A stretch of 64,000 nt of DNA from Amycolatopsis australiensis. Lineage in GTDB: Bacteria > Actinomycetota > Actinomycetes > Mycobacteriales > Pseudonocardiaceae. The position numbers and the translations under genes were made by a program. The stretch spans positions 8,470,001 through 8,534,000 of the forward strand of contig NZ_FPJG01000006.1 in NCBI RefSeq assembly GCF_900119165.1. Reading direction: 5' to 3'. Numbering within the stretch: position 1 is the stretch's first letter; each line of letters begins with the position of its first letter. Positions 16,569 through 23,087 of this stretch are shown in pieces. The notes below the pieces were generated by a model that saw only the letters and a program-made list of their open reading frames with translations, was not told the DNA's origin and made no database searches.

Positions 16569-17087
16569 TCAGCGCGGGCGGTCCAGCACCGCCCGCTGCT
16601 CCACCCTTCCGTCCAGCGTGAACCGGCTGTGCGGCGTGAAGCCCAGCTTTTCCACCACCCGCGCCGACGCCGTGTTCTCCGGTTCGTACACCGCCAGCAG
16701 GCGGTCCGCGAAGCCCGACTCGAACACAAAGTCGCGCACCGCCGTCGTCGCTTCCGTCGCGTAGCCGCGGCCCCAGCCCGACGGCGCTATCCACCAGCCC
16801 ATCTCCACCGCCGGCAGGCCCAAGCCCGACTCCGTGGCCGTCCGGCGGACCAGCGACACCACTCCGTCGAACGAGCCCGGCGCCGTGGACACCGCGAACC
16901 AGCCGAACCCGTGCTCGGCCCAGTGCGCGAGCGTCGCGCGGTGCTTGGCCAGCGTGTACTCGCGCGCCCACGGCTCGCCGGTGCCCACGTACCGGACCGT
17001 CTCGGGAATCCGGGCCAGGGCGAACAAGCCGTCGAAGAACTCTTCCGACCACGCCCGCAGCGTCAGGCGTTCCGTGGTGATCCGCAC
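16569..17087 (-). CDS. GNAT family N-acetyltransferase (RimJ/RimL type)
   Basis: 172 aa from GTG 17087. It begins with the RimJ-like ITTERLTLRAW. The acetyl-CoA site is WWIAPSGWGRGYATEA, followed by NTASARVVEKLGF. It acetylates an amine, perhaps a protein N-terminus or small molecule. Only 1 bp separates its stop from the convergent monooxygenase gene. An SDR gene ends 10 bp upstream on the same strand, so they may be co-transcribed. Confidence 0.9.
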   Translation of the reverse strand: MRITTERLTLRAWSEEFFDGLFALARIPETVRYVGTGEPWAREYTLAKHRATLAHWAEHGFGWFAVSTAPGSFDGVVSLVRRTATESGLGLPAVEMGWWIAPSGWGRGYATEATTAVRDFVFESGFADRLLAVYEPENTASARVVEKLGFTPHSRFTLDGRVEQRAVLDRPR

Positions 17088-17097
17088 CCGCCACAGT

Positions 17098-18039
17098 CTA
17101 GGCGTGCGCGGTCTTCCCGCCGTCGATCACCAGCTGCGCCCCGGTCATGTACGGGAAGTCGCCGGAGGCCAGCGCCAGCGCGAACACCGCGATCTCGTCC
17201 GCCGTCGCCATCCGCTTCAAGCCTGGCACGTTCGTCTTCGCCCAGTTCGCCGCCATCGCGTCCCACACCGCGTCCGGCAGGTTCATCGCGCCGCCCGCGC
17301 GGCGGACCAGCTCCGTGTTCGTCGTGCCCGGCACCAGTGCGTTGACGCGGATGCCCTGCTCGGCGTAGTCCAGCGCCGCGGTCTGGACCAGCCCGACCAG
17401 GCCGCGCTTGGACGCCGTGTACGCGGCGCGGCCGGCGTCGGTCGCGAGCGCGTTGGAGGACGCCGTGACCACCACCGTCCCGCCGCCCGCCGCCAGCAGG
17501 TGCGGGACCTCGTACTTCAGCGCGAGGAAGTTGCCGCGCAGGTTCGTCCCGATGACGTCGTCCCACTCCGCCGCGGTGTACTCGTGCAGCGGCTTCTGGA
17601 TGGTGATGCCCGCGTTGTTGAAGCACACGTTGAGGCCGCCGTACTTCGCCGCGATCGTGTCGACAAATCGCTTCACATCGTCCTCGGAGCGGACGTCGGC
17701 ACGCACGTACGTCGCTTCGCCGCCCGCCGCACGGATCTGGCGCTCCACCTCCGCGCCCAGGTTCTCGCGGCGTCCGCAGAAGCCGACTTGCCCGCCTTCG
17801 GCCGCGAAGCGCACCGCGGCCGCGCGGCCGATACCCGACGTCGCTCCCGTGACCAGCACGACCTTCCCCGCGAACCGCCGCGCCGCCGACGGCCCGATCT
17901 GCGGGGCCGGCGCCCCGCCCTGCACGAACGCGACGCCGCCCGCGACCCCCGCGACCGCGCCCACCCCGGCGGCGATCCCGCCGGTGGCCAGCAGCCGGCG
18001 ACGGCTGTAGCGGCGGGGTTCTTCGTTGTTCTCGCTCAT
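17098..18039 (-). CDS. SDR family oxidoreductase with Tat-type signal
   Basis: 313 aa from ATG 18039. The first 45 residues carry a twin-arginine pattern (RRYSRRRLLATGG) and a hydrophobic stretch up to about residue 42. A classical short-chain dehydrogenase follows: TGATSGIGRAAA, NNAGI, catalytic Ser in TASSNALA, and YTASKRG. SDRs need NAD(P), which is not free outside the cell, so a Tat-exported one would have to carry bound cofactor. Alternatively the N-terminus may be a membrane anchor. The GntR-TetR gene lies 38 bp upstream on the same strand. Confidence 0.85.
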   Translation of the reverse strand: MSENNEEPRRYSRRRLLATGGIAAGVGAVAGVAGGVAFVQGGAPAPQIGPSAARRFAGKVVLVTGATSGIGRAAAVRFAAEGGQVGFCGRRENLGAEVERQIRAAGGEATYVRADVRSEDDVKRFVDTIAAKYGGLNVCFNNAGITIQKPLHEYTAAEWDDVIGTNLRGNFLALKYEVPHLLAAGGGTVVVTASSNALATDAGRAAYTASKRGLVGLVQTAALDYAEQGIRVNALVPGTTNTELVRRAGGAMNLPDAVWDAMAANWAKTNVPGLKRMATADEIAVFALALASGDFPYMTGAQLVIDGGKTAHA

Positions 18040-18077
18040 GCCCCCAGCCTGGCCGGACCGGGCGGCGCGGCCATCCG

Positions 18078-18977
18078 TCAAACCGACTGGTGCCGCTCCA
18101 GCAGCACGGCGATGCCGTCGAGCTGGCGCACCAGCCCGAACTCGAACGCTTCGTCCAGCCCGACGTCCTCGACGCCGCTCATCACCTCCACGAGCACCGG
18201 GAAGCGGCCCGAGCCGAGGTACTCCGCCAGCAGCGCCATGTCCGCCGCCAGCCGCTGCTCGGCGGAGATCCCGGTGTCCTGCTCGGCCTGCACCTCGAAG
18301 GCGTTGCTCGCGGCGAGGCCGCCGACCCAGCCGTTGAGCGTCATGACGACCTGCAGCTTCACCCGCCGCCGCAGCCCGGTGCCGGCCAGCGCCCGCAGCG
18401 ACCAGTCGACCAGCCGCAACCCGGCAGCCAGCACCGGGGGCCGGACCAGGGAGTTCAGCAGGATCGGCGCGAGCCACGGGTGGCGCCGGTAGGCCCGCCA
18501 CTGCGCGCGGGCGGCCAGCTCCAGCCGCGGCCGCCAGTCCGCCGGTCCCGGCTCGGGCAGTTCCGCTTCGCCGAGCGCCGCATCCGCCATCAGGCGCAGC
18601 AGCTCTTCCTTGCCCGGGACGTGCCGGTAGAGGGCCATCGGCCCGACGCCGAGCTCGGCGGCGAGCCGGCGCATCGACAGCGCGGCGATGCCCTCGGCGT
18701 CGGCCAGCCGGACCGCCGCCCGGACGAGGTTGTCCCGGCCCAGCGGCGGTTTCCGCGGCGTCCGGTCGGCGACGACCGTGCCGCTGCCCGAGACGGCACG
18801 CACCCAGCCTTCTTCGCGCAGCGTGGCCAGCGCCCTCGCCGCGGTCGCCATCGCGACGCCCCACTCCCGCACCAGCGCGCGCGTCGACGGGACGCGGTCG
18901 CCTGGCCGCAGCTCGCCGGCATTGATCCGGCGGCGCAGGTCGGCCGCGATCCGCAGGTACGGCGGCTGCTCGGCCAC
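18078..18977 (-). CDS. Fusion regulator: GntR winged helix plus TetR
   Basis: 299 aa from GTG 18977 behind GGAGGAT. Residues 1-70 are a GntR/YtrA-type winged HTH (YLRIAADLRRRINAGEL, REWGVAMATAARALATL). Residues 80-299 are a TetR protein: HTH with ALSMRRLAAELGVGPMALYRHV and a TetR_C-like ligand domain. The protein therefore has two DNA-binding domains. It is divergent from the DUF2306 gene and heads the run to the SDR. Repeated CTAGAACACTT boxes in front of it are probable targets. Confidence 0.88.
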   Translation of the reverse strand: MAEQPPYLRIAADLRRRINAGELRPGDRVPSTRALVREWGVAMATAARALATLREEGWVRAVSGSGTVVADRTPRKPPLGRDNLVRAAVRLADAEGIAALSMRRLAAELGVGPMALYRHVPGKEELLRLMADAALGEAELPEPGPADWRPRLELAARAQWRAYRRHPWLAPILLNSLVRPPVLAAGLRLVDWSLRALAGTGLRRRVKLQVVMTLNGWVGGLAASNAFEVQAEQDTGISAEQRLAADMALLAEYLGSGRFPVLVEVMSGVEDVGLDEAFEFGLVRQLDGIAVLLERHQSV

Positions 18978-18986
18978 ACATCCTCC

Positions 18987-19022
18987 GTTCTAGAACACTT
19001 CACCCGGACACCTAGAACACTT
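18987..19022. promoter_or_regulatory. Direct repeats and palindrome before the GntR-TetR gene
   Basis: CTAGAACACTT occurs at 18990-19000 and again at 19012-19022, exactly 22 bp apart (two helical turns). The first copy is embedded in the palindrome GTTCTAGAAC (18987-18996). The site is 10-45 bp upstream of the regulator's start and faces the DUF2306 gene. Confidence 0.6.
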
Positions 19023-19110
19023 TCAGGGTAGTCCCCCATTACGCGCCCGCGAGATTGCCGCCTGTCTCGGCCGGTCCATACGCTGCTCTGACAGCGTAAG
19101 GAGAGACTCA

Positions 19111-19818
19111 ATGACCACAACCGAAACCCGCGCCCCGGCCGGCACCGCCCCGCGCGCGACACCGTGGTGGCGCCGCCCGTGGGTGTTCCCGCTCGGGCTG
19201 ATCGTCACGGTCTTCCTGGTGTACTCGCTCCCGCCGTACTTCGGGCTCGACCCGGCCGAGTCGCGCGTCCCGGTGCCCAGCGGCGCCGGCTGGTACTACC
19301 CGGCGCTGGTGACGCACATCGGGTTCGCGACCATCGCGATGGTGACCTGCGCGCTGCAGATCTGGCCGTGGCTGCGCCGGAAGCACCCGGTCGCCCACCG
19401 CCGGATCGGCCGCGTCTACGTCTTCGCCGGCGCGATCCCCGCCTCGATCGCCGGGTTCGCGATCGCGCTCGCCGCGCCGTTCGGGCCGGTCGGCGCGGTG
19501 TCGAACGTGCTGCTGGCGACGCTCTGGTTCGGCTGCACCGTGCAGGGTTACCGGATGGCGCGGGCGCGCCGGTTCGGCGAGCACCGGCGCTGGATGGTCC
19601 TCAGCTTCGCGCTGTGCATGTCGATCATCAGCAACCGGGTCTGGGGCGTGGTCTGGGTGATCGCGCTGGGCCCGCAGCTGGACACGACGTTCGGCGGCAG
19701 TCCGGCGGCGATGGGGCAGACGATCGCCGGGCTCACGACGTGGACCGGCTGGGTGGTGCCGCTGCTCGTGGCGGAGTGGTGGGTGACGCGGCGGCGGGCC
19801 GGGGCGGGTTCCCGCTGA
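19111..19818 (+). CDS. DUF2306 membrane protein
   Basis: 235 aa from ATG 19111 behind AAGGAGAGACTCA. Six or so hydrophobic segments, with the family's His-rich motifs VTHIGFATIAMVTCALQ, HRRIGRVYVFAG and GEHRRWM. These resemble haem-ligand-like histidines of cytochrome b561-type membrane proteins, but no function is established. It is divergent from the GntR-TetR regulator. Confidence 0.82.
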   Translation: MTTTETRAPAGTAPRATPWWRRPWVFPLGLIVTVFLVYSLPPYFGLDPAESRVPVPSGAGWYYPALVTHIGFATIAMVTCALQIWPWLRRKHPVAHRRIGRVYVFAGAIPASIAGFAIALAAPFGPVGAVSNVLLATLWFGCTVQGYRMARARRFGEHRRWMVLSFALCMSIISNRVWGVVWVIALGPQLDTTFGGSPAAMGQTIAGLTTWTGWVVPLLVAEWWVTRRRAGAGSR

Positions 19819-20679
19819 GCGGGGTAGCCCGTTCGGCTGATGGTCCGGACCACAGTAGTGGTCTATACCAATCATGACCGGAATTCCCGCCTCGCGCACC
19901 ACGCCGTGGAGGTTTCCCATGCGCCTGCGTTCCCTGCTGGCCGGCCTGGCCCTCGTGACCACCGGCTTCGCCGCTCCGGCCGAAGCCGCCGCCGGATCCC
20001 CGATCCCCGTCGGGCCCTACGTCGACATGGGCGCGTGGCCGACGCCCAGCCTGTCGGCGATGTCGGCCGCGAGCGGCGTCAAGGGCTTCACGCTAGCCTT
20101 CGTCAACTCCTACGGCTGCAGGGCCAGCTGGTTCGGCGCGTACGACCCGCGCACGGCGTGGCAGAAGGACGAGATCACGAAGATCCGCAACGCCGGCGGC
20201 GACGTCAAGATCTCCTTCGGCGGCGCGTCGGGCATCGAACTGGCCCAGGCGTGCAGCACGTCCGCGCAGGTCGCGGCGGAGTACGACGCGGTCGTCAAGG
20301 CGTACGGCCTGAAGTACGCCGACTTCGACATCGAGGGCGCGGCCGTCGCGGACCCGGCGTCGATCACCCGCCGTTCGCAGGCGCTGAAGACGTTGCAGGG
20401 CAACAACCCGGGCTTGAAGATCTCGCTGACGCTGCCGGTGCTGCCGAGCGGCCTGACCGCCGACGGGCTCAACGTCGTCAAGTCCGCCAAGGATGCGGGC
20501 GTTTCCCTCGATCTGGTGAACATCATGGCGATGGACTACTACCAGGGCGCGGGCGACCAGGGCGCGAAAGCGATTTCCGCGGCGAAGGCGACGCAGGCCC
20601 AGCTGAAGTCGCTGTACGGGCTCAGCGACGCGGCGGCGTGGAAGAAGGTCGGCGTGACCCCGATGATCGGCGTCAACGA

Positions 20680-20697
20680 CTCGCAGAACGAGATCTT
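20680..20697 (+). repeat. Left 18-bp repeat (attL-like)
   Basis: CTCGCAGAACGAGATCTT, identical to 22891-22908. It contains the small inverted repeat CTCG-N5-CGAG, the kind of symmetry found in tyrosine-recombinase core sites. It is part of the chitinase reading frame (SQNEIL before the TGA). Confidence 0.85.
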
Positions 20698-20758
20698 GTG
20701 AGAGCGAAATGCCCTCTGACCTGGGGATCAGCACCTCGATTCATGGGCTATGAGTAGG

Positions 20759-20780
20759 CCAGGCCGTCACCAGGCCGTCA
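20759..20780 (+). repeat. Tandem 11-mers near the left end (arm-type sites?)
   Basis: Two head-to-tail perfect copies of CCAGGCCGTCA (20759-20769, 20770-20780), followed by a partial third (GGCCGTCTC). The same 11-mer occurs in the same orientation near the right end (22793-22803). Their position 60-90 bp inside each end resembles integrase arm sites. The second copy overlaps the stop codon of the minus-strand remnant. Confidence 0.5.
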
Positions 20781-20860
20781 GGCCGTCTCTTCGGCTTCTC
20801 CACCAGCCTTGCGCGACTTGAACATCTCATCGGCAGCGGCCCGCGCCCGCTCGTGGCTGG
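20778..20860 (-). pseudogene. C-terminal tail of an unknown protein, possibly an integrase
   Basis: Reading leftward, the last codons give SHERARAAADEMFKSRKAGG and end EAEETA before a TGA at 20778-20780. The codon choice looks coding. The position, tail pointing at the left repeat 80 bp away, is where actinomycete element integrases usually sit. The upstream sequence in this frame runs antisense into the TPR gene, so a junction near 20860 seems to have removed the rest. The integrase identity is a positional guess. Confidence 0.3.
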
Positions 20861-21550
20861 TTGCATTTCGACCTTGGGAATGCAAACGAAGCAGTGCAGT
20901 CCTGGCGAAAGACGCTGAAGATTGCCAAGGACTCGGGCGACGCCCCTTTGGCGGCGTGCGCGCTCTCCTATTGGAGTTACCTGGCATCGTCGCGGAACGA
21001 CACCATCCCAGCCGTGCGACTACTACAACAGGCCGAAAGCTACGTTCCTGGTAATACAGCTCCCGCTACCCGCTCGTGGGTAGCGGCGCGCGAGGCCGAG
21101 GAACTAAGCCGTCTAGGAAAAGAGACAGAAGCTATGCGCGCACTCGAACGGGCTTTCACCGCTTTCGACTTCGCACATCCGCGTACGGAGCGTCATTGGA
21201 ATACGTTCTTCACGGCGAACAGACTCGGAAGTCTCACAGTGTCGACCTACATGAGACTACAGCATAAGGACGCTCCTGCTATCGCAGATTCCCTGCTCGC
21301 CTCCCTACCTCCGACCGTTCGGAAGCAGCACGCGCTAGCTCTCGCCGACTTGACCACGCTTTGCGTGCGAGCGAACGACTACGACCGAGCGCGCGCATTG
21401 GTGGACAGCGCGATAGATTCGACGATCCGCACTGAAAGCAGCTTGTCACGACAGCGCCTGCTCACACTTTCTTCCGAGCTTGCGTCCGCGAAGAAGGGCA
21501 GTCCCGGAAGCACCATGCGAGATAAGATCCGATCAGGCTTGCAGCGATAG
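20861..21550 (+). CDS. TPR-repeat protein fragment (regulator C-terminus)
   Basis: The frame is open from about 20861 (TTG) to 21550 and gives 229 helical residues: LGNANEAVQSWRKTLKIA, RLLQQAESYVPGN, LGKETEAMRALERAFTAF, ADLTTLCVRANDYDRARALVD. These are degenerate TPRs, like the C-terminal half of actinomycete XRE-TPR or sporulation-type regulators. No HTH, clear start codon or ribosome site is present, so I read it as 5'-truncated at the junction near 20860. G+C is lower than in neighbouring host genes. It ends 3 bp from the convergent cutA. Confidence 0.6.
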   Translation: MHFDLGNANEAVQSWRKTLKIAKDSGDAPLAACALSYWSYLASSRNDTIPAVRLLQQAESYVPGNTAPATRSWVAAREAEELSRLGKETEAMRALERAFTAFDFAHPRTERHWNTFFTANRLGSLTVSTYMRLQHKDAPAIADSLLASLPPTVRKQHALALADLTTLCVRANDYDRARALVDSAIDSTIRTESSLSRQRLLTLSSELASAKKGSPGSTMRDKIRSGLQR

Positions 21551-21553
21551 CGA

Positions 21554-21883
21554 TTACGCTGGTCGAGTCTCGACTGTCAGCCAGGCAAGATATTCTTCGC
21601 TACCGGCTTCGATCGGCTGCGCGACGATATCGGGTACGTCGTAATGGTGATTCTCTTTGATGTGCGCGAAAAGCAGGTCAAGCCGGTCACCGTCAGTCTT
21701 GACCAGGCATTGCCACTCCTGCTCATCGTGAATGCTGCCTTGCCAACGGTAGAAACTCCGGACAGGGCCAGTCACTTGAGCGCACGCGCCGAGACGCACC
21801 TCTACGATGCCCCGAGCTAAACGCGCTGCATCTTCCGCGCTGTCCGTCATCGTAACGACCGTGTAGTAGCTCCGCGACAACAT
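21554..21883 (-). CDS. cutA: CutA family divalent-ion tolerance protein
   Basis: 109 aa from ATG 21883 behind GAGGAGGAC; the upstream in-frame extension is unlikely. CutA1 features are YTVVTMTDSAEDAARLARGIVEVRLGACAQV-type N-terminus (here split: MTDSAEDAARLARGIV, RLGACAQV), SFYRWQGSI, the EEWQ-like DEQEWQCLVKT and HPYDVPEI-like HHYDVPDI. CutA forms trimers, is linked to copper tolerance in E. coli and is otherwise of unclear role. It is complete and could be expressed from the element. Confidence 0.88.
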   Translation of the reverse strand: MLSRSYYTVVTMTDSAEDAARLARGIVEVRLGACAQVTGPVRSFYRWQGSIHDEQEWQCLVKTDGDRLDLLFAHIKENHHYDVPDIVAQPIEAGSEEYLAWLTVETRPA

Positions 21884-22093
21884 GTCCTCCTCGATCCGCT
21901 CCCGCTCAGCCGAGTTTACTGCCGAATTTGGCTCTATGGGATCAAGGCGCGCCACCTGCGGCGGCGCGCACAGGTCACCTTGCGTCCGTCGGGCTCCGCC
22001 CTTGGCGGACCGGCCTCCCGCTCCGCTCCGCTCCGGCCGGCCGCCGGGCGAGCCCGCCGAAGAGCTCGGTACCCGCTTACGCGCCGCCGCTAC
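21884..22093. other. Non-coding stretch in the element
   Basis: About 210 bp between the cutA start and the end of the ankyrin gene. The part from 21980 to 22080 is extremely G+C-rich, with short direct repeats (CCGCTCCGCTCCGCTCC), flanked by A+T-richer sequence. No convincing coding frame is visible. It should hold the cutA promoter and the ankyrin gene's terminator. Confidence 0.5.
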
Positions 22094-22486
22094 CTAATCG
22101 ACATCTTCGAAGAACTGCCTGACGTCGTAGTTCGCGATGAGTCGAGCCAGTCCGGCGGGGGTCTGTCCGGAGCCGTTGACCCTGTTTGGATCGGCCCCGT
22201 GCCGCCGAAGGAGCCGAATGACTTCGCCTCGTCCACGTGAATGGAAAGCCGCCACGAAAAGTGGCGTGTTCCCGTATTTGTTTACCGCGTCGACGGTAGC
22301 TCCGGCCTCGAGCAGCACCTCGGCGACGGCCACGTTCCCCTGCTGGGCGGCCAGATGGAGCGGGACGAAGCCGTCACGGTCCCCTGAGTTCGGGTCCTGC
22401 CCCGCCGCCAAGAGCGCGCGAGCCTGGTCGGCGGTACCTTCAAGCGCGCTGTAGTGCAGCTCGGAGCGACCTTGGCGATCAACCAT
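22094..22486 (-). CDS. Ankyrin-repeat protein
   Basis: 130 aa from ATG 22486. Three to four ankyrin units: LHYSALEGTADQARALLAAG, FVPLHLAAQQGNVAVAEVLL, GNTPLFVAAFHSRGRGEVIRLL and TPAGLARLIANYDVRQFF. There is no signal peptide or enzymatic domain, so it is probably an intracellular protein-binding module. It is the most upstream intact gene on the element's minus strand and could be co-transcribed with cutA. Its partner is unknown. Confidence 0.85.
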   Translation of the reverse strand: MVDRQGRSELHYSALEGTADQARALLAAGQDPNSGDRDGFVPLHLAAQQGNVAVAEVLLEAGATVDAVNKYGNTPLFVAAFHSRGRGEVIRLLRRHGADPNRVNGSGQTPAGLARLIANYDVRQFFEDVD

Positions 22487-22701
22487 GCCTGCGTCTCCCG
22501 TTGCTCATCGAGGTAGCTAGTGCGCTCACCTCGCAGGCGATCATTTAACGCCGGGCCGCCGATATCAAGGGCGCCTTCGGCGTCGCTACGCGATGAGCTG
22601 CGCTCACCCTTGACACCGACGACCCAGCGCTAACCGTGGCAGGGGCGAGGAAGGCGGGAGCGGACCGCCACTCCCTGAGTTTGACTGCGAGGAGCGCCAC
22701 C
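22487..22701. other. Non-coding stretch with long-loop inverted repeat
   Basis: No coding frame is visible. TCAAGGG (22565-22571) and CCCTTGA (22607-22613) form a 7-bp inverted repeat around a 35-nt loop that itself alternates short G+C-rich and mixed blocks. Similar hairpins occur in intergenic parts of actinomycete plasmids and integrative elements, as far as I recall. The stretch also serves as promoter region for the ankyrin gene and the small ORF at 22702. Confidence 0.4.
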
Positions 22702-22908
22702 ATGAAGCGACCGAGCCGACAGCTCAGCCCGAATCAGACGGCCCTGTTCAGCCCGTACCAACTCACCCTTTGGACCGAGCAGGCCCGCGCCGCCAGGCCG
22801 TCAAACGACCCGACGGGACCGGACGCAACAAGCACAAAGCAGCAGGTCAACGGCACGTCACGCCGCCGACCCGCTGCTAGGTCGCGCAAGCTCGCAGAAC
22901 GAGATCTT
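22702..22908 (+). CDS. Small ORF running into the right repeat, unrecognised
   Basis: ATG 22702 follows GAGGAGCGCCACC, a credible ribosome site. The protein starts MKRPSRQLSPNQTALF and is rich in Arg, Pro and Gln. In the chromosome the frame runs through the right repeat into the chitinase in the wrong frame, up to 23367. If the element were a circle joined at one repeat, the frame would continue into the left end and stop at TAG 20755-20757, giving 88 residues. An imperfect 11-bp inverted repeat (22838-22848, 22868-22878) lies inside it. Function unknown. Confidence 0.4.
22793..22803 (+). repeat. CCAGGCCGTCA copy near the right end
   Basis: Exact match, same orientation, to the two tandem 11-mers at 20759-20780. 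It lies 87 bp inside the right 18-bp repeat, a mirror of the left-end position. Confidence 0.45.
22891..22908 (+). repeat. Right 18-bp repeat (attR-like)
   Basis: CTCGCAGAACGAGATCTT, identical to 20680-20697. The chitinase reading frame resumes in it (SQNEIFYQKD). Confidence 0.85.
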
Positions 22909-23087
22909 CTACCAGAAGGACGCGAAGGCGCTGGTGGCGTTCGCGAAGACGGTCCACCTGGGCATGCTGTCGTTCTGGGAACAGGGCCGCGACGCGAACG
23001 CGTGCACGGGCGCGCTCTACCGGTGCACGAACGTGCCGCAGTCGCCGTACGAGTTCGCGAAGATCTTCGCCGGCTACACCGGCTGAG

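Larger units (their letters stand above)
20680..22908. mobile_element. Decayed or non-autonomous integrative element in a chitinase gene
   Basis: A 2,193-bp interior lies between perfect 18-bp direct repeats (20680-20697, 22891-22908). Its base composition is clearly less G+C-rich than the host, with CTA and other codons rare around it. Contents from the left are a short minus-strand coding tail that may be the end of an integrase, a truncated TPR gene, cutA, an ankyrin gene and a small ORF. No transposase, terminal inverted repeat or complete recombinase is visible. Long identical direct repeats and exact gene restoration suggest tyrosine-recombinase integration followed by loss of the recombination and transfer genes. 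It could instead be moved in trans. Confidence 0.8.
19919..23086 (+). pseudogene. GH18 chitinase gene split by an inserted element
   Basis: Start ATG 19919 has GGAGG 7 bp upstream, followed by a signal peptide of about 25 residues. The GH18 catalytic signature is YADFDIEG, and MAMDYYQG is the second family motif. The frame runs to 20697 and then meets a TGA at 20699 inside foreign DNA. The missing C-terminus (from SQNEIFYQKD to the TGA at 23084) resumes at 22892 after a second copy of CTCGCAGAACGAGATCTT. Removing 2,211 bp rejoins a frame of 318 codons plus stop, a normal size for a secreted Streptomyces-like GH18 protein. As it stands the protein loses its last 58 residues and is probably inactive. 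Confidence 0.92.

Noticed and set aside
20680..22908. Transposon with an 18-bp target duplication
   Set aside because: No terminal inverted repeats or transposase are visible, and target duplications of insertion sequences are usually shorter. Site-specific integration explains the repeats better.
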